Shown here: piece after piece, positions 45,020 through 53,776 of the stretch
Layout of the letters: every line of letters starts with the position of its first letter
Position numbering within the stretch: the stretch's first letter is position 1
Assembly (NCBI RefSeq): GCF_012935715.1
Contig: NZ_CP052860.1
Location: 2,480,001 to 2,544,000 of the forward strand
Direction of reading: 5' to 3'
Origin: Pseudomonas sp. ADAK13
GTDB lineage: Bacteria; Pseudomonadota; Gammaproteobacteria; Pseudomonadales; Pseudomonadaceae
Length of the DNA stretch: 64,000 nucleotides
Made by a program: the position numbers and the translations under genes
Notes under the pieces: generated by a model
The model's database searches: none
What the model was told of the DNA's origin: nothing
Seen by the model: only the letters and a program-made list of their open reading frames with translations

Positions 45020-46930
45020 ATGATCCGACTTCAAAGCCTAACATTACAGCGTGGCCCGCAACGTCTTCTTGAAGACGCCGAGCTGACCCTGCACGCCGGT
45101 CACAAAGCCGGCCTGATCGGTGCCAACGGCGCCGGCAAATCCACGTTGTTCGCCTTGCTGCTGGGTGAGCTGACGCCCGACTCCGGGGATTGTCTGCTGC
45201 CCGCCGACTGGCGCATCGCCCATATGCGCCAGGAGATCGACACCCTCGACCGCATTGCGATCGACTACGTGCTCGATGGCGACCTGCGCCTGCGCCAGGT
45301 GCAACACGACCTCGCCGAGGCCGAGAAAGCCCAGGACGGCGCCGCACAGGCCCGCCTGCACTCGGAACTGGACAGCGCCGACGGCTACACCGCCGACGCC
45401 CGCGCCCGCAAGATGCTTGCCGGCCTGGGCTTTACCAACGAACAGATGGATCGCCCCGTCGCCGACTTCTCCGGCGGCTGGCGCATGCGCCTGAACCTGG
45501 CCCAGGCGCTGATGTGCCCGTCAGACCTGTTGCTGCTCGATGAGCCGACCAACCACCTGGACCTTGATGCGATCCTGTGGCTGGAAGACTTCCTGAAAAG
45601 CTACCCGGGCACCTTGCTGCTGATTTCCCACGACCGGGATTTCCTCGACGCCGTGGTGGACAACATTGCCCACGTCGACCAGAAGAAAATCACCCTGTAC
45701 CGCGGCGGCTACAGCGCCTTCGAGCGCGCCCGTGCCGAACGCCTGGCCCAGCAACAGCAGGCCTACGAGAAGCAGCAGGCGCAACGCGCGCACATGGAAA
45801 GCTACATCGCCCGGTTCAAGGCCCAGGCCACCAAGGCCCGTCAGGCCCAGAGCCGCATCAAGGCGCTGGAGCGCATGGAAGAACTGTCGGCGGCCCACGT
45901 CGATTCACCGTTCGACTTTGTGTTCCGCGAGTCGGTGAAAATTTCCAGCCCGCTGCTGGACCTGTCCGACGCTCGCCTGGGCTATGGCGACAAGACCATC
46001 CTTGAGAAGGTCAAGTTGCAGCTCACCCCCGGCGCGCGGATCGGCCTGCTCGGCCCCAACGGGGCGGGCAAGTCGACCCTGATCAAAAACCTCTCGGGCG
46101 AATTGCAGCCCCTGGCCGGTCGCCTGGTGCGCGGTGAGAACCTGGTGGTGGGCTACTTCGCCCAGCACCAACTGGACTCCCTCGATGCCAAGGCCAGCCC
46201 GCTGCTGCACCTGCAACGCCTGGCGCCGACCGAGCGCGAACAGACCCTGCGGGACTTCCTCGGTGGTTTCGACTTCCGTGGTGCGCGCATCGACGAGCCG
46301 GTGCTGAATTTCTCCGGTGGCGAAAAGGCCCGCCTGGCCCTGGCGTTGATCGCCTGGGACCGGCCAAACCTGTTGCTGCTCGATGAACCGACCAACCACC
46401 TGGACCTGGAAATGCGCCTCGCGCTGACCATGGCCCTGCAAGAGTTCAGCGGCGCGGTGTTGGTGGTGTCTCACGATCGGCACCTGCTCAAGAGCACGAC
46501 CGATAACTTCCTGCTGGTGGCTGACGGCAAGGTCGAGGAATTCGACGGCGACCTGGAAGACTACGCCCGTTGGCTGTCGGACTACCGCTTGCGCAACGCG
46601 CCGGTCAGCAACACGCCGGTTAACCCGGACAAGACCGACAAGAAGGCCCAGCGCCAGGCTGCCGCTGCATTGCGCCAGCAACTGGCCCCGCACAAGCGCG
46701 AAGCCGACAAGCTGGAAGCCGAGTTGGGCAAGATCCACGAGAAGCTGGCGAAGATCGAAACCAGCCTCGGCGACAGCGCCGTATACGAGCCGGCCCGCAA
46801 GGATGAATTGCGTGACCTGCTGGCTGAACAGGCCAAGCTCAAGGTGCGTGAAGCCCAGTTGGAGGAGACCTGGATGGAAGCCCTCGAACTGCTGGAATCC
46901 TTGCAGGCGGAGCTGGAGGCGCTGTCCTGA
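45020..46930 (+). CDS. ABC-F family ATPase, YheS-like
   Basis: A 636-residue soluble tandem ATPase without membrane domain. Both nucleotide-binding domains are complete: Walker A GANGAGKST and GPNGAGKST, signatures SGGW and SGGEKAR, and Walker B LLLDEPTNHLDL twice. The inter-domain linker (about 230-300) is charged and helical, and a C-terminal coiled coil (about 530-636) follows. This length and tail match E. coli YheS, one of the ABC-F proteins that act on the ribosome. ATG 45020 is used, because the frame further upstream has no family similarity. A small MscS gene follows, with stop and start overlapping (TGATG). Confidence 0.93.
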   Translation: MIRLQSLTLQRGPQRLLEDAELTLHAGHKAGLIGANGAGKSTLFALLLGELTPDSGDCLLPADWRIAHMRQEIDTLDRIAIDYVLDGDLRLRQVQHDLAEAEKAQDGAAQARLHSELDSADGYTADARARKMLAGLGFTNEQMDRPVADFSGGWRMRLNLAQALMCPSDLLLLDEPTNHLDLDAILWLEDFLKSYPGTLLLISHDRDFLDAVVDNIAHVDQKKITLYRGGYSAFERARAERLAQQQQAYEKQQAQRAHMESYIARFKAQATKARQAQSRIKALERMEELSAAHVDSPFDFVFRESVKISSPLLDLSDARLGYGDKTILEKVKLQLTPGARIGLLGPNGAGKSTLIKNLSGELQPLAGRLVRGENLVVGYFAQHQLDSLDAKASPLLHLQRLAPTEREQTLRDFLGGFDFRGARIDEPVLNFSGGEKARLALALIAWDRPNLLLLDEPTNHLDLEMRLALTMALQEFSGAVLVVSHDRHLLKSTTDNFLLVADGKVEEFDGDLEDYARWLSDYRLRNAPVSNTPVNPDKTDKKAQRQAAAALRQQLAPHKREADKLEAELGKIHEKLAKIETSLGDSAVYEPARKDELRDLLAEQAKLKVREAQLEETWMEALELLESLQAELEALS

Positions 46931-47493
46931 TGGAAGCGCTGCAACTGCCGCTGCCGGCACAATGGGTCGCGCCGATCTGGGTGGCCGTGCAAATTCTGCT
47001 GATCCTGCTGGCCGGCTACTTCGCCCAGCGTTTCGTCGCCAAATGCCTGAATCGCCTGGGGGAACGTTATCCGTTCCCGCCGCAGTTGCTGATGCCCCTG
47101 CGCGGCGGCCTGCGCTGGCTGATCATGGGCAGTGCGCTGATATTCGTGCTGGAGCGCCTGGGCGTGTCCGCCACGGTGTTGTGGACGGCGTTGTCGGGCT
47201 TTGTGGCAGTGGCGGCGGTGGCGTTCTTCGCCATGTGGTCGGTGTTGTCCAACCTGCTGTGCGCCATCCTGATCTTCACCGTCGGGCCGTTTCGCCTCGG
47301 TGATGTGGTCGAGTTGGTGGACACGGTCGACAAGCCCGGCGTCAAAGGCCGGGTGGTGGCGATCAACCTGCTCTACACCACGCTGATCGAAGTCGAAGAG
47401 GCCGGAACGGGCAGCGTCATGGTGCAAGTACCCAACAGCCTGTTCTTTCAGCGCTCGGTGCGCCGCTGGCGCGGCAGTGACGTGCTGCCTTAA
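46930..47493 (+). CDS. Small MscS-type mechanosensitive channel
   Basis: A 187-residue membrane protein of the MscS family. The pore helix region LGVSATVLWTALSGFVAVAAVAFFAMWSVLSN is followed by the beta-domain motif LIFTVGPFRLGDVVELV and VKGRVVAINLLYTTLIE. It is shorter than MscS (286) and lacks the C-terminal vestibule domain. The ATG overlaps the ABC-F stop in TGATG, so the two are translationally coupled. The role is release of osmolytes under osmotic downshock, inferred from family. Confidence 0.88.
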   Translation: MEALQLPLPAQWVAPIWVAVQILLILLAGYFAQRFVAKCLNRLGERYPFPPQLLMPLRGGLRWLIMGSALIFVLERLGVSATVLWTALSGFVAVAAVAFFAMWSVLSNLLCAILIFTVGPFRLGDVVELVDTVDKPGVKGRVVAINLLYTTLIEVEEAGTGSVMVQVPNSLFFQRSVRRWRGSDVLP

Positions 47494-47495
47494 CC

Positions 47496-47570
47496 TGTGG
47501 CGAGGGAGCTTGCTCCCGGCTTTTTTTGGGGCCGCTGCGCAGCCCAGCGGGAGCAAGCTCCCTCGCCACA
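47496..47570. repeat. REP doublet (GTGGCGAGGGAGC family)
   Basis: TGTGGCGAGGGAGCTTGCTC at 47496 and its inverted partner ending TCGCCACA at 47570 flank a short spacer with GGGGCCGCTGCGCAGCCC. It lies directly after the MscS stop. Confidence 0.9.
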
Positions 47571-47657
47571 AAGGCGCAACCCAAAATTTTTGTAGCCATT
47601 TCTCGGCCGGCAGCGTTAGTTTAGAAACATTCAGCAAACTAAGCTCTGAGGTGGGTA

Positions 47658-48290
47658 ATGGCACTCGACACGTGGCTGGCCTTTTTCCTGGCCAGTTGGA
47701 TCATCAGTCTCTCTCCTGGCGCTGGCGCCATTGCGTCGATGTCCAGCGGCCTGCAATACGGTTTCCTGCGCGGCTACTGGAATGCCCTGGGCCTGCAACT
47801 GGGCCTGGCGATGCAAATCGCCGTGGTGGCCGGCGGCCTCGGTGCGATTCTCGCGGCATCCTCCACGGCGTTCTATGCGATCAAGTGGTTTGGCGTGGCT
47901 TACCTGGTGTATCTCGCCATCAAGCAATGGCGCGCGCTGCCCACCGACCTTAGCGATGACGCGGCGATTCGCCCGATCGGCAAGCCGATGGCGATGATGT
48001 TCCGTGGGTTCCTGGTCAACGCCAGCAACCCCAAGGCCCTGGTGTTCATGCTGGCGGTGTTGCCGCAGTTCGTGAACCCGCAGGCGCCGCTGCTGAACCA
48101 ATACCTGATCCTGGGCGCGACAATGATCTGCGTGGACATGATCGTGATGGCTGGCTACACCGGGCTGGCCTCGAAAGTGTTGCGCCTGTTGCGCACACCG
48201 AAGCAGCAGAAGCGCATGAACCGTACGTTTGCCGGGTTGTTCGTGGGCGCGGCGGGGTTCCTGGCCAGCTTGCATCGCGCAACGGCGTAA
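47658..48290 (+). CDS. LysE family amino-acid exporter
   Basis: A 210-residue six-helix exporter of the LysE/RhtB family. The conserved N-terminus WLAFFLASWIISLSPGAGAIASMSSGLQYG has the LSPGxG motif, and later YLVYLAIKQWRA and FRGFLVNASNPKALVFMLAVLPQF are typical. Such proteins export amino acids or lactones; the substrate is unknown. Good RBS GAGGTGGGTA precedes the ATG by a few bases. Confidence 0.92.
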   Translation: MALDTWLAFFLASWIISLSPGAGAIASMSSGLQYGFLRGYWNALGLQLGLAMQIAVVAGGLGAILAASSTAFYAIKWFGVAYLVYLAIKQWRALPTDLSDDAAIRPIGKPMAMMFRGFLVNASNPKALVFMLAVLPQFVNPQAPLLNQYLILGATMICVDMIVMAGYTGLASKVLRLLRTPKQQKRMNRTFAGLFVGAAGFLASLHRATA

Positions 48291-48310
48291 CTGACCAAAC
48301 CGGATCAAAC

Positions 48311-48399
48311 ATGTGGGAGCGGGCTTGCCTGCGATAGCGTCACCCTGGTGTAACTGATACACCGAGGCGTCTGCATCGCAGGCAAGCCAGCTCCCACAT
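48311..48399. repeat. REP doublet (GTGGGAGC family)
   Basis: ATGTGGGAGCGGGCTTGCCT at 48311 and the inverted GCAAGCCAGCTCCCACAT ending at 48399 flank a spacer with a GGTGT/ACACC dyad. It separates the convergent LysE and CsgG-like genes. Confidence 0.9.
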
Positions 48400-48428
48400 T
48401 GGTTTTGCGTTGCCCGTGCGTTTGGTAA

Positions 48429-49172
48429 TCAGCGCAAGATCTTCGGCGCTTCATCCCGTGGCAGGTTATTGCGCAATGCAGGCTGCCCAGGTGCTTCCTG
48501 ATTACCACCGCCGAGTTGTTCGGCCAACTGCCGTGCCACATCCTCTCCCAACGCCTTCGACACTTCTCGCACCACACGCGGCCGGTTCAGGCTCACACGC
48601 ACGTCACGGTTGTTCACCAGCTTGGTGTCCTGACCTTCGCCCATGGCGGTAAACGCCGAGGTGATTTCGAAGGTGCGGGTGTTGATCAGGCTGAAATCTG
48701 CCACCAGCGTCAGGCCCAGCACCGCCGAATAGCTGTTGGTGTGGTCCAGCGCATTCACATCCTGGGTGAAGTCGATGTCCGACAAGGTGCCGAACAGCAC
48801 GTAGTCCGCGCCCTTGAAGTTGCCGGCCTTGATCCGCTTGATCACGTCGTACACATCGCCCTTGGCGTCAGCCGTGTAAGGCGTGCCCTGCACCAGCTGG
48901 AACTGTCGGGACTTGAGGATTTCACCCTTGATGTCGCCGCTGAACTTGCGCAGCTCGGTTTGCTCGATGTAGCTGGTGCGGCTTTCGTACTCGCTGTAGC
49001 TCGACCCGCCGCTGGCGTTGTAGGCGCTGGCCTGGAAGTTGTTGCTGGCCGCGACCTGGTGGATGTACTCCTCCACCCGGGCCTCGTAGGCCAGGTCGGT
49101 TACCGCGATCTTCGGTGCGGCCGAGGCGCCAAAGGCGCACAGCAGGCCGATCATGCCGATCCATGCACGCAT
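48429..49172 (-). CDS. CsgG/LpoB-like periplasmic protein
   Basis: A 247-residue exported protein. A signal peptide (1-18, ending ASA) lacks a lipobox cysteine, so it is soluble, unlike its neighbours. The mature part begins PKIAVTDLAYEARVEEY and has the CsgG-like pattern ADYVLFGTLSDIDF, NSYSAVLGLTLVADFSLINTRTFEI and the end RVVREVSKALGEDVARQL. The region resembles the CsgG/LpoB fold (a beta sheet with helices), and the tail is disordered. It is the fourth gene of an envelope operon, 3 bases after LpoB. The role is unknown, possibly to help LpoB activate a penicillin-binding protein. Confidence 0.7.
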   Translation of the reverse strand: MRAWIGMIGLLCAFGASAAPKIAVTDLAYEARVEEYIHQVAASNNFQASAYNASGGSSYSEYESRTSYIEQTELRKFSGDIKGEILKSRQFQLVQGTPYTADAKGDVYDVIKRIKAGNFKGADYVLFGTLSDIDFTQDVNALDHTNSYSAVLGLTLVADFSLINTRTFEITSAFTAMGEGQDTKLVNNRDVRVSLNRPRVVREVSKALGEDVARQLAEQLGGGNQEAPGQPALRNNLPRDEAPKILR

Positions 49173-49175
49173 TGC

Positions 49176-49763
49176 TTAGCGCTCCGTGGTCTTGCGGATT
49201 TCTTTTTCGTCCATCCATTCGGCCAGGCCGCTTTCCACGTCAACCAGTTGCAGGCTGAACTTGTAGAACACGTCCTTGTAGTCCGAGCTGCGCTTGACGA
49301 TGGAACTGATGGAGCCTTCCAGGCGGTACTTGGCGGCGACCATGTTGCCGGTCTTGCTGACGGTCGACTTCTTGTACAGGCCGCTCTGGTTCTGCAACTT
49401 CAACTGGTCGACCTGGCTTTGCATGTCGGTGTTGTCGCTGGCGAAGCGGGCGGTGCTGGTCTTCATCAGCTGGGTCTTGATCGACGTGGTGATCTCGCGG
49501 GTGTCGATGTACTCGCTGGTTTTGTTCTTCACGTCATACACCTGCACCACCGGGCGGCCCTGGAGAATGCCGGACTGTGCCAGGGAGCGGGTCATGCTTT
49601 CGGCGATCATCTGCAGGTCGGTGGAACCGAACTCGTTGGTCACCAGTTCCACGGCCTTGGTGTCGCCGTAGCTGATGTTTTTACCGCCCAGTACCGGCGA
49701 GGTGTTGGCGCAGCCGCTGGCCAGAACGGCCACCACGGCGAGGAACGAGAAGCGTGCAAACAT
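49176..49763 (-). CDS. lpoB: LpoB-like penicillin-binding protein activator
   Basis: A 195-residue outer-membrane lipoprotein. The lipobox is LASGC after a short signal peptide (Cys18). The mature domain has the LpoB fold: DTKAVELVTNEFGSTDLQMIAESMTRSLA, ARFAS, and VAAKYRLEGSISSIVKRSSDYKDVFYKFSLQLVD. E. coli LpoB reaches through peptidoglycan to stimulate PBP1b. In E. coli ycfL sits beside lpoB, and the same pair is here. In P. aeruginosa another protein, LpoP, was described for PBP1b, so the true partner here is open. ATG 49763 follows GAGAGTTCCCC. Confidence 0.85.
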   Translation of the reverse strand: MFARFSFLAVVAVLASGCANTSPVLGGKNISYGDTKAVELVTNEFGSTDLQMIAESMTRSLAQSGILQGRPVVQVYDVKNKTSEYIDTREITTSIKTQLMKTSTARFASDNTDMQSQVDQLKLQNQSGLYKKSTVSKTGNMVAAKYRLEGSISSIVKRSSDYKDVFYKFSLQLVDVESGLAEWMDEKEIRKTTER

Positions 49764-49792
49764 GGGGAACTCTCTTAAAAAGGGTGGACGGC

Positions 49793-50164
49793 TCAAGGGG
49801 TTTTGACTTCAAGACGGAAGTCCGCCGCCTGGGGCAGGTTGGCGATGGCCGGCAGGAAGGTCGCCTGGTTTGCGTAGAGGTTCAGCACCTTCCAGGTCTC
49901 TTCGTCGCCCACCGGAAAACCATCGGCGCCCAGCCAGGCGAAGCGGTAATACATCATCTGGTTGCTGCTGGTGATGTTGCTCAGCTGCACCTTGGCGGTC
50001 AGGAAACCGTTTTCCCGAGCGACGCGGATAGCGCCCACGGCGATGCCCTTGAACTTGCCCATCACCACGATTTTGCTCGCGGCGCTGCCGGGTTCCGGCG
50101 GGGGCGGGGTGGCGCAGCCGGCCAGCAGGATCAGCGCCAGGGCGCCGAGGATGAAATGACGCAT
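49793..50164 (-). CDS. ycfL: YcfL family lipoprotein
   Basis: A 123-residue lipoprotein. Lipobox LLAGC (Cys17) follows MRHFILGALALIL. The domain (about 30-120) has KIVVMGKFKGIAVGAIRVARENGFLTAKVQLSN and YYRFAWLGADGFPVGDEETWKVL, which is the YcfL pattern. The function is unknown. The gene is 10 bases after the COG3014 gene and 29 bases before lpoB, in the same order as in other gammaproteobacteria. Confidence 0.85.
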   Translation of the reverse strand: MRHFILGALALILLAGCATPPPPEPGSAASKIVVMGKFKGIAVGAIRVARENGFLTAKVQLSNITSSNQMMYYRFAWLGADGFPVGDEETWKVLNLYANQATFLPAIANLPQAADFRLEVKTP

Positions 50165-50174
50165 AGCGTGCTCC

Positions 50175-51572
50175 TTAAGGTTGTTTGAGAGTGGCGACTG
50201 CCTGGGGCGGATGGCTCTGCACCACGTGGGCCGCAAGACCGCCGGCGAATACCTGGTTGCCGACCACGCGCAGGGTGATCACCTGATAGCGCTGGTCCGC
50301 CTTGACCGTCACCAGCGTGCCGCCCAGGGCGTTGGGCAGGCTGACCTGATGCTCGCCGTGCTTGAGGCGCAGGCGTGTCACCTGGGTCATGTCCGGCAAA
50401 GTGCGCCAGGTGCGGGTGTCGGCGCCTTCGGTGACGGCCGAGGCGATACCGAGTACCAGGCCGGCCATCGGGTTGGTCTTGTTCAGGTTGTTCTGGGTGA
50501 TACCGCGAGTGACGGCGCGCACGGTGGTGCGCAGGATGATGCCCGGCATGTCATCCCGCAGGGCGCGGCGGGACATGGCGGTGGTGCTGTTGAGGGCGGT
50601 GAGGTTCTGCTGCTGGCCGTCGACACCGATCTGGGCGAAGGTCGCCGTGGTGGTGTCGGGCTTGATCACCGGGAACGACAGCGGGGTGATCACCAGGTGG
50701 CCGTCGATGGGGATCGGCAGGGGCAGGCGAATCGAGTCGCGGGCCGGTGCCAGGCCGCTTTGCACCACGATCAGCACGTCGGTCTCATCGGCGCCGACTT
50801 TGGATTTATCCAGGTCGAGCAGGGCCTGCTCCAGCAGCGGTGTGTTGGGGCGCAGTTCGGCGGCCTTGCGATAACCCGGTGCGGCCAGGTCCTTTTCGCC
50901 CAGGGCTTCGTAGACGAAACCGGCCAGGTAATGGCTGAACGCACTCTGGTAGCTGTTCTTCAGGCCCACCACTTCCGGGGCATTGAGGCTTTCCACCGGG
51001 TATCCGCGCAGGTCCTTGAACTGGGTCGCGATGCCCTGGCGCTCGGCTTCGTTTTCGCTCTTGAGGTATTCCTTGTCCCGAAGGTCTGCAATCACCGCTT
51101 CGCGTTCGTGGGTCTTCTTGATTTCGGTTCGGGCGCCGTCGAAGTCATTCAGTGCCAGCAGGTTCAGGGCCATCTGCGTGGTGAGCATGACTTTTTCGTA
51201 GTCGTAGCCTTCGTAGCGGCGGACCTTGTCATTGACCAGAAAGGCGCCGAACTGCGCGAGGTACTTGTCGGTGTCGAACTTGACCGATTCTTCCCACTTG
51301 TAGACTTGCAGGTCGGCACTGCGCCAGGCGGTCTGGCTGCCGGTCAGGTCGCCCTTGGCCCGCAGCAATTCGCCCTTTTCGAAGTAGTAGAGAAGGTCTT
51401 TGTCGTCGCCGGTGTTGTTCTTCTCAAGCAGGGTCAGCGCGCCGTCGACATTGCCGGTGGCCAACTGCTGGTTGGTGGCTTGCAGCTCGGTGTCGTAGCT
51501 GCGAAACATCGAACAACCGGACAACAACGTGACCGCCGCGAGCGCGAGCGAGGTAAAGGCGCGAGATGCCAT
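50175..51572 (-). CDS. COG3014 family lipoprotein
   Basis: A 465-residue lipoprotein with lipobox LLSGC (Cys20) after MASRAFTSLALAAVT. The first half (about 30-270) is helical and TPR-like, with LLYYFEKGELLRAKGDLTGSQTAWR and SHYLAGFVYEALGEKDLAAPGYRKA. The second half (about 270-465) is a beta-rich domain, with DVLIVVQSGLAPARDSIRLPLP. It matches COG3014, a family that occurs with YcfL and LpoB. ATG 51572 follows GGAAGAAG. It is the first gene of the operon, with a promoter near 51713-51740. The role is unknown; the context points to envelope assembly. Confidence 0.82.
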   Translation of the reverse strand: MASRAFTSLALAAVTLLSGCSMFRSYDTELQATNQQLATGNVDGALTLLEKNNTGDDKDLLYYFEKGELLRAKGDLTGSQTAWRSADLQVYKWEESVKFDTDKYLAQFGAFLVNDKVRRYEGYDYEKVMLTTQMALNLLALNDFDGARTEIKKTHEREAVIADLRDKEYLKSENEAERQGIATQFKDLRGYPVESLNAPEVVGLKNSYQSAFSHYLAGFVYEALGEKDLAAPGYRKAAELRPNTPLLEQALLDLDKSKVGADETDVLIVVQSGLAPARDSIRLPLPIPIDGHLVITPLSFPVIKPDTTTATFAQIGVDGQQQNLTALNSTTAMSRRALRDDMPGIILRTTVRAVTRGITQNNLNKTNPMAGLVLGIASAVTEGADTRTWRTLPDMTQVTRLRLKHGEHQVSLPNALGGTLVTVKADQRYQVITLRVVGNQVFAGGLAAHVVQSHPPQAVATLKQP

Positions 51573-51712
51573 CGAAGAGCTTCTTCCCTGAACGTAATCG
51601 GCCGAATGTGCTGGTCGGGCCGAATCACCCATGGCAGGAGCGCGTAGCGACCCTGCCAATTCCTCATAAAAAGAGGAGCCGAAATGCCAATTCGCAATAA
51701 CGAAGGCGCGGC

Positions 51713-51740
51713 ATTATAAGCTGCATTGCTGGCAAAACAA
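51713..51740 (-). promoter_or_regulatory. Promoter of the COG3014-ycfL-lpoB-csgG-like operon
   Basis: On the minus strand, TTGTTT (51740-51735) and a consensus TATAAT (51718-51713) with 16-base spacing give a start near 51706, 134 bases before the COG3014 start. In the rest of the 51573-51878 gap no gene is seen; the FTR1 gene on the plus strand has a TTGACA at 51838-51843 without a good -10. Confidence 0.55.
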
Positions 51741-51878
51741 TGGCCTTTTGGATCCGTTTTTCGATGAGATGCCACTACCTCTGTGTTGGGATTCCCACTC
51801 CCAAATCACTAACGCCTTGAGTCAAAGCCCTTAAGGTTTGACAATGTGTTACTTCGTATTTCCCTTTGAGATTCATTC

Positions 51879-53774
51879 ATGATTGCCCCCTTCCGTTTTC
51901 TTGCCTGGCTGGTGTTGCCGGCGTTGATGTCGTGCAGTTTCAACCTGCTGGCCGCAACTGCCGAGGGTGCCCCCCAGGCCCTGCATTTACTGGACTACAT
52001 CGGCGCGGACTACCCGCCGACGGTGGAGGCGGGCAAGGTCATCGATGATTCGGAATACCGCGAACAGGTGGAGTTTCTTGGGGTTTTGCAGGGGTTGGTG
52101 GCTGAGCTACCGGAAAAACCCGAGCGCGCCGAGCTGATAAAAGGCGTGGATGAACTGCTCGCAGCCGTGACGGCCCATCAGGATGGCGCGGCGGTTGCCC
52201 ATCAGGCCCGGCAATTGGGCGCCAAGCTGGCGGTGGCATATGAAGTCAGCCAGGCCCCGGCCATTACCCCCGACCCGACCCGTGGCGCGCCGCTGTATGC
52301 CCAGAACTGCTCGGTGTGCCACGGCGCCTCTGGCGCGGGTGATGGCCCGGCAAGCGTCGGCATGACCCCGCCGCCCGCCAACCTGCGGGACGCGGCACGC
52401 CTCGACCGCTTGAGCCTCTACGCGATCTACAACACCCTTGGGCTGGGCGTGGAAGGCACCGACATGCCGTCTTTCGCCGATCAACTGGACGACCGCCAGC
52501 GCTGGGACCTGGCCACCTACATCGCCGGCTTCACCGCCGACCCGGCTGCCGCGAAAAGCGAAAAGTCCTTCAACCTCGCCGACCTTGCGCGCCAGACCCC
52601 CAATGAAGTGCTGGCCGCCGAAGGCCCGGACGCCGTCGCCACCTTCCGTGCCCAGCGCGCCCAACCGCCGCAGGTCAAGCGTGGCCCGGCGCAGTTGCTC
52701 GACTACACCGCGGCCACCCTCGACAAAAGCCTCGCGGCCTTTCGTAATGGCGAGCACGAGCAGGCCTACGACCTTTCGGTAGCCGCTTACCTGGAGGGTT
52801 TCGAGCTGGTTGAAAGCTCCCTCGACAATGTCGACGCCAACGTGCGCAAGGACACCGAAAAGGCCCTGATGGCCTACCGGCAGTCCTTGCAGGACGGTTT
52901 GCCGATCGAGCAGGTCCAGCAGCGCCTGGACGTGGCCAAGGGCAAGCTCACCGAATCTGCCGGGCTGCTGGGCAGCGATGGCCTGAGTTGGTCCCTGAGC
53001 TACATCTCCGGTTTGCTGATCCTGCTGCGCGAAGGCCTGGAAGCGATTCTGGTGCTGGCGGCGATCCTCGCGTTCCTGCGTAACACCGGCCAGCAATCGG
53101 CGGTGCGCAGCGTCAACGTCGGCTGGGGCCTGGCGCTGTTGGCCGGTCTGGCCACCTGGGCGTTGGCGGCGTATGTGATTGACGTCAGCGGTGCCCAGCG
53201 TGAGTTGCTGGAAGGCTGCACCGCGCTGTTTGCCAGCGTGATGGTGCTGTGGCTCGGGGTTTGGATGCACGACCGCCGTCACGCAGCGGCCTGGCAGGAC
53301 TACATCAAGAGCAGCCTGGTGGGCGGTGGCGGGCGCTTCGGTTTTGCCATGCTGGCGTTCTTCTCGGTGTACCGCGAGCTGTTCGAAGTGATCCTGTTCT
53401 ACGAAACCCTGTGGCTGCAGGCCGGCCCGGCCGGGCACAACGCGGTTTTGGCTGGTGGTGCCACGGCGCTGGTGCTGTTGGTGGGCCTGGCCTGGGTGAT
53501 TCTGCGGGGCTCGGCGAAACTGCCGCTGGCGCTGTTCTTCGGCATCAACGCGGCGTTGCTGTGCGCGCTGTCGGTGGTGTTTGCAGGGCATGGCGTCAAG
53601 GCGTTGCAGGAAGCCGGGATCTTCGGTACCCGGCCGGTGGCGTTCTTTGACTTTGACTGGCTGGGTATCCACGCCGATGCGTATTCGTTGGGTGCCCAGG
53701 CCGTGGCCATCCTGGCGATTGTGGTGCTGTACGGCCGCAGCCGCCTGGCTGAAAAACGCCGCGTGGTGGCCTAG
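51879..53774 (+). CDS. Cytochrome c-FTR1 family iron permease
   Basis: A 631-residue inner-membrane protein. A signal peptide (1 to about 26) is followed by a periplasmic part with a class I c-type haem site, CSVCH at 144-148 (Met of the downstream loop GTDMPSFAD as likely ligand). A C-terminal FTR1 domain (about 375-625) has seven membrane helices. The two iron motifs are REGLE (384-388) and a variant, RELFE (499-503), which keeps both Glu. FTR1 proteins take up Fe2+ with oxidation; the fused cytochrome may accept the electron. No clear Fur box is seen upstream. YaiI follows after 2 bases. Confidence 0.92.
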   Translation: MIAPFRFLAWLVLPALMSCSFNLLAATAEGAPQALHLLDYIGADYPPTVEAGKVIDDSEYREQVEFLGVLQGLVAELPEKPERAELIKGVDELLAAVTAHQDGAAVAHQARQLGAKLAVAYEVSQAPAITPDPTRGAPLYAQNCSVCHGASGAGDGPASVGMTPPPANLRDAARLDRLSLYAIYNTLGLGVEGTDMPSFADQLDDRQRWDLATYIAGFTADPAAAKSEKSFNLADLARQTPNEVLAAEGPDAVATFRAQRAQPPQVKRGPAQLLDYTAATLDKSLAAFRNGEHEQAYDLSVAAYLEGFELVESSLDNVDANVRKDTEKALMAYRQSLQDGLPIEQVQQRLDVAKGKLTESAGLLGSDGLSWSLSYISGLLILLREGLEAILVLAAILAFLRNTGQQSAVRSVNVGWGLALLAGLATWALAAYVIDVSGAQRELLEGCTALFASVMVLWLGVWMHDRRHAAAWQDYIKSSLVGGGGRFGFAMLAFFSVYRELFEVILFYETLWLQAGPAGHNAVLAGGATALVLLVGLAWVILRGSAKLPLALFFGINAALLCALSVVFAGHGVKALQEAGIFGTRPVAFFDFDWLGIHADAYSLGAQAVAILAIVVLYGRSRLAEKRRVVA

Positions 53775-53776
53775 CC

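Noticed and set aside
51777..51878. Fur box upstream of the FTR1 gene
   Set aside because: No 19-bp GATAATGATAATCATTATC-like sequence is present, only an isolated TTGACA.
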